Positions 61,309 through 64,000 of a DNA stretch of 64,000 bases are shown piece by piece. Both the position numbers and the translations under genes were made by a program. Source of the stretch: Hyphomicrobiales bacterium (lineage in GTDB: Bacteria > Pseudomonadota > Alphaproteobacteria > Rhizobiales > Kaistiaceae); contig JAFKKF010000006.1 in assembly GCA_017305635.1 (NCBI GenBank), forward strand, positions 744,001-808,000, given 5' to 3'. Position 1 is the first letter of the stretch, and each line of letters begins with the position of its first letter. The notes under the pieces were generated by a model. It searched no databases and had not been told where the DNA came from. It worked only from the letters and a program-made list of their open reading frames with translations.

Positions 61309-62337
61309 ATGAAGTTTCGGACCTTGAAGTGGGCGGCCGCCGGTGCGGCATTCGCCTTCGCCGCCGGCCTCGCGCCGGCGAGCGCCGACGACGTCCTGAT
61401 CGGCCTTGTCACCAAGACCGACAACAACCCCTTCTTCGTGAAGATGCGCGAAGGCGCCGAGGCCAAGGCCAAGGAGCTCGGCGTGCAGTTCCAGGCCTTC
61501 GCCGGCAAGTTCGACGGCGACAATGACGGCCAGGTCGCGGCGATCGAGAACCTGATCTCGGCCGGTGCCAAGGGCATCCTCATCACCCCCAGCGACACCA
61601 AGGGCATCGTCCCCACGATCCAGAAGGCGCGTGACGCCGGCATCCTCGTGATCGCCCTCGACACGCCGCTCGACCCGATCGACGCTGCCGACGCCACCTT
61701 CGCCACCGACAACTTCAAGGCCGGCGAGCTGATCGGCGAATGGGCCGCCAAGACCCTCGGCGACAAGACCAAGGACGCCAAGATCGCCTTCCTCGACGCG
61801 CTCGAGCAGCAGCCGACCGTCGACGCGATGCGCGACCAAGGCTTCATGAAGGGCTTCGGCATCGACATCAAGGATCCGAACCGCTACCTCGACGAGGATG
61901 ATCCCCGCATCGTCGGCCATGCCTGGGGCAAGGGCGCCGAGGACGGCGGCCGCACCGGCATGGAGCAGCTCCTCCAGAAGGAGCCGGACACCAACGTCGT
62001 CTACACGATCAACGAGCCGACCGCGGCCGGTGCCTACGAGGCGATCAAGGCCGTCGGCAAGGAAGGCCAGGTCCTCGTGGTCTCGGTCGACGGCGGCTGC
62101 CCGGGCGTGAAGAACGTCCAGGCCGGCGTCATCGGCGCCACCTCGCAGCAGTATCCGCTGCTCATGGCCTCCAAGGGCGTCGAGGCGATCGTCGAATACG
62201 TGAAGACCAAGAAGAAGCCCGAGCCGACCCCCGGCCTCAACTTCTTCAATACCGGCGTGAGCCTGGTCACCGACAAGCCGGTCGACGGCGTGCCGTCGAT
62301 CTCGGTCGAGGAAGGCCTCAAGCTCTGCTGGGGCTGA
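61309..62337 (+). CDS. Sugar ABC transporter substrate-binding protein (FrcB-like)
   Basis: A 342-residue periplasmic binding protein from ATG 61309 with GGGAGGA upstream. Sec signal ([19 protein letters not shown]), then the sugar-binding core [43 protein letters not shown], and the hinge pattern of the ribose/fructose-binding group. The matching permease and ATPase genes are outside the window. A hairpin follows the stop. Probably the sugar handled by PfkB kinase next door. Confidence 0.93.
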   Translation: MKFRTLKWAAAGAAFAFAAGLAPASADDVLIGLVTKTDNNPFFVKMREGAEAKAKELGVQFQAFAGKFDGDNDGQVAAIENLISAGAKGILITPSDTKGIVPTIQKARDAGILVIALDTPLDPIDAADATFATDNFKAGELIGEWAAKTLGDKTKDAKIAFLDALEQQPTVDAMRDQGFMKGFGIDIKDPNRYLDEDDPRIVGHAWGKGAEDGGRTGMEQLLQKEPDTNVVYTINEPTAAGAYEAIKAVGKEGQVLVVSVDGGCPGVKNVQAGVIGATSQQYPLLMASKGVEAIVEYVKTKKKPEPTPGLNFFNTGVSLVTDKPVDGVPSISVEEGLKLCWG

Positions 62338-62384
62338 TGAAATCTCCCTGCGCCGCGGTCTCCGCGTCCGCGGCGTAACTTACG

Positions 62385-62416
62385 GGGAGGATGGGCGGCA
62401 GCTCCCGTCCTCCCCT
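62385..62416 (+). terminator. Hairpin terminator downstream of the binding-protein gene
   Basis: Arms GGGGAGGATGGG and CCCGTCCTCCCC (one T-G pair) around an eight-base loop, followed by TTCTTCC. Typical of an attenuating hairpin that keeps binding protein mRNA above downstream genes. Confidence 0.75.
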
Positions 62417-62491
62417 TCTTCCATGTGAAGTGCCCCGCTGCCGGCATGGTTGGATGCGGCGCCCGGCGCCCGCGAAGAACAAAAAGATCCA

Positions 62492-63511
62492 ATGACTCGC
62501 AGGGGAATCCTTACCGGCGGCACCTGGTGCGTCGACCGCAACCTCCTCGTCGACCAGTGGCCCGCCGAGAACGGACGCGCCGACATCCTCGACCTCGTCA
62601 TGAATGGCGGCGGCTCGGGGTGCAACCTCGCCATCGACATCCGCAAGCTCGATGCCCGGATGCCGGTCGCCACCATCTGCCTCGTCGGGGATGATGCGGA
62701 CGGCCATTTCCTCAAGGCCGAGGCCGAGGAGAACGGTGTCGACACGACCGACTTCATGCTCATCGGCGAGGCGATGACCGACTATACCCACGCCTATTCC
62801 TCGAAGGCGACCGGGCGGCGGACCCACATCTCCTATTTCGGCACCAGCCACCTGCTGACGCCCGATCATTTCGACTTCGCCAGGAGCACCCACAAGTACC
62901 TGCATCTCGGCCTGCCGGGCATCCACCGGCTCATGGACGCGCCCTTCGCGGGCGATGCCAATGGCTGGGTGACGGTCCTGAAGAAGGCGCGGACGGCGGG
63001 CCTGAAGACCAATATCGAGCTTGCCAGCATTCCGGGCGAGCGGCTGGCGGCGCTGGTGCGCCCCTGCCTGCCGCACCTCGACCTCGTGGTGGTCAATGAC
63101 GCGGAGATCGCCGGCATTGCCGGCATCCCGGTGGAGGGCGCCGTCGGCACCGACCCGGAGACCTGCATCAGGGCGGCGAAGATCGTCCTCGAAATGAGCG
63201 CCGCCGACCTCGTCGTCGCGCATTTCCCGAAGGGCGGCGTCGCCGTCGCCCGCGATGGCTCGGTCACGACGAAGGCTTCCGTCAACGTGCCGCCGGCCGC
63301 CACGGTCGGCGCCAATGGCGCGGGCGATGCCTTCGCCGCCGGCTTCCTCTACGGGGTCCACGAGGGCTGGAGCGTCGAGCGCTGCCTGGTGCTCGCCCAC
63401 GCGACCGCCGCGGCCTCGCTCCGCAACATATCCACCACGGCGTCGGTGGTACCGGTCGCCGAATGCCTGAAACTTGCCGACCAGTGGGGTTGGCGCGCGT
63501 CGCTGCAATGA
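62492..63511 (+). CDS. PfkB family carbohydrate kinase
   Basis: A 339-residue sugar kinase from ATG 62492. Substrate part: GGGSGCNLAIDIRKL, ATICLVGDDADGHF; ATP part: VVVNDAEIAGIAG and the catalytic GANGAGDAFAAGFLYG with Asp279. It phosphorylates a sugar or its derivative, likely that taken up by the adjacent binding protein. 78 bases precede the next gene, and both are in the same operon. Confidence 0.92.
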   Translation: MTRRGILTGGTWCVDRNLLVDQWPAENGRADILDLVMNGGGSGCNLAIDIRKLDARMPVATICLVGDDADGHFLKAEAEENGVDTTDFMLIGEAMTDYTHAYSSKATGRRTHISYFGTSHLLTPDHFDFARSTHKYLHLGLPGIHRLMDAPFAGDANGWVTVLKKARTAGLKTNIELASIPGERLAALVRPCLPHLDLVVVNDAEIAGIAGIPVEGAVGTDPETCIRAAKIVLEMSAADLVVAHFPKGGVAVARDGSVTTKASVNVPPAATVGANGAGDAFAAGFLYGVHEGWSVERCLVLAHATAAASLRNISTTASVVPVAECLKLADQWGWRASLQ

Positions 63512-63589
63512 TCTGACGGTGCCCTTGCACGAAGCGCGAGTAGACAACAGAACGCCCGTCGCCCGACCGAAGGAATTGAGGAGCTACAG

Positions 63590-64000
63590 ATGAGCAAGAT
63601 TCTCGACAAGAAGCTGGCCAATATCCGCGCCGGCAAGTACAAGCCCGCCGATTTCATCATCGCCGACGCCAAGGACGGCGACATCGGCTTCGGCCGCGCG
63701 GCGCCGGGCGCCGATGCCTCCGGCAAGATGAAGAGCCGCGAGACGCACCTCCAGGCGATCCGCGACATGACCAATTCCGGTCTCGTCGACGTCATGCTGA
63801 TGTCGGCCTCGACGGCGGAGCGCCTGTCCGAGGAAGGGCTCTTCAAGAAGAGCAAGGTGACGCCGGCGATCCGCCTCAACGACACGACCGACATCTGGTC
63901 GGCGCGCGGCGGCCGCTACAAGGAAGCCGCTTCGCGGCACCACCGCACGGCGCGCATCGACCAGGCCAAGAAGTATGTCGACCTCGGCCTCTATTCGGTG
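63590..64000 (+). CDS. Unidentified carbohydrate-locus enzyme, aldolase-like, 3' end outside window
   Basis: Starts at ATG 63590 with GAGGAG upstream and remains open for 137 codons to the edge. Start MSKILDKKLANIRAGKYKPA, then FIIADAKDGDIGFG, a helix, SGLVDVMLMSAST and IRLNDTTDIWSARGG. The alternation of strands and helices suggests a TIM barrel, and context (kinase, sugar transport) suggests a sugar-phosphate aldolase or isomerase. I do not identify the family. Confidence 0.75.
   Translation, partial: MSKILDKKLANIRAGKYKPADFIIADAKDGDIGFGRAAPGADASGKMKSRETHLQAIRDMTNSGLVDVMLMSASTAERLSEEGLFKKSKVTPAIRLNDTTDIWSARGGRYKEAASRHHRTARIDQAKKYVDLGLYSV

Noticed and set aside
56175..63547. Long antisense frames (778, 791 and 409 codons) over the RND pump, ROK/SAF and kinase genes
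   Set aside because: Opposite strand of strongly conserved genes; composition rich in Arg, Gly, Asp and His as expected for shadows.

Overview
The window comes from a GC-rich alphaproteobacterial chromosome, most likely a member of the Hyphomicrobiales (Rhizobiales). The evidence is the gene content: GTA/HK97-type phage genes of the alphaproteobacterial kind, an aquaporin-type ars operon as in rhizobia, an obgE-proB neighbourhood and an FrcB-like sugar locus. The genus cannot be read from the sequence.

Positions 1 to about 34,010 are a prophage whose left end lies outside the window. It is flanked on the right by a tRNA-Ser(CGA) gene (34012-34101) with a tyrosine recombinase next to it. Read on the minus strand from right to left, the phage core is: small terminase, a terminase-portal chimera, protease, capsid, head-tail connectors, tail tube, tail assembly chaperones (with a canonical -1 frameshift site), tape measure (broken), tail tip, spike proteins, a lysis cassette (RlpA remnant, holin, SAR-type endolysin, overlapping Rz/Rz1) and a Mu Gam-like protein at the window edge. 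Two plus-strand islands interrupt this block. Island 1 (about 0.6-5.75 kb) encodes an acetyltransferase, a PLP sugar aminotransferase, two GT2 glycosyltransferases, a sulfotransferase-like protein and a small membrane protein. Island 2 (about 7.7-10.0 kb) encodes a tiny membrane protein, a GT2 glycosyltransferase and a methyltransferase. Together they look like surface-polysaccharide modification (lysogenic conversion) cargo. A third cargo block (30.4-32.5 kb) is an arsenic resistance locus (aqpS, arsC, DUF6428, arsR) with an aquaglyceroporin in place of an efflux pump. The terminase-portal fusion, the out-of-frame tape measure and the truncated RlpA gene suggest a replication-defective prophage whose cargo may be what is kept.

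From 34.1 kb onward the sequence is ordinary chromosome. It holds rplU-rpmA with a clear promoter and terminator; two GNAT acetyltransferases running into obgE; a vapBC toxin-antitoxin pair wedged between obgE and proB; an Asp/Glu racemase-like gene; a RidA protein; and the iron-uptake operon efeU-efeO-efeB plus a second, EfeM-like imelysin gene (40.8-44.9 kb). On the minus strand follow an SDR plus GMC oxidoreductase pair (45.0-47.3 kb) and a four-gene signalling operon (47.5-53.0 kb): a heme-binding DUF3365 protein, a hybrid histidine kinase, a DivK-like receiver, and a dimerisation-receiver-adenylate cyclase protein.

The right end holds a TetR regulator divergent from an RND efflux pair (53.1-58.1 kb) with a palindromic operator in the promoter, a small NepR-like ORF, and a sugar locus. 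In that locus a ROK repressor and a SAF-domain oxidoreductase (minus) diverge from a sugar-binding protein, a PfkB kinase and an unidentified partial gene (plus). A near-perfect operator palindrome lies between the two arms.
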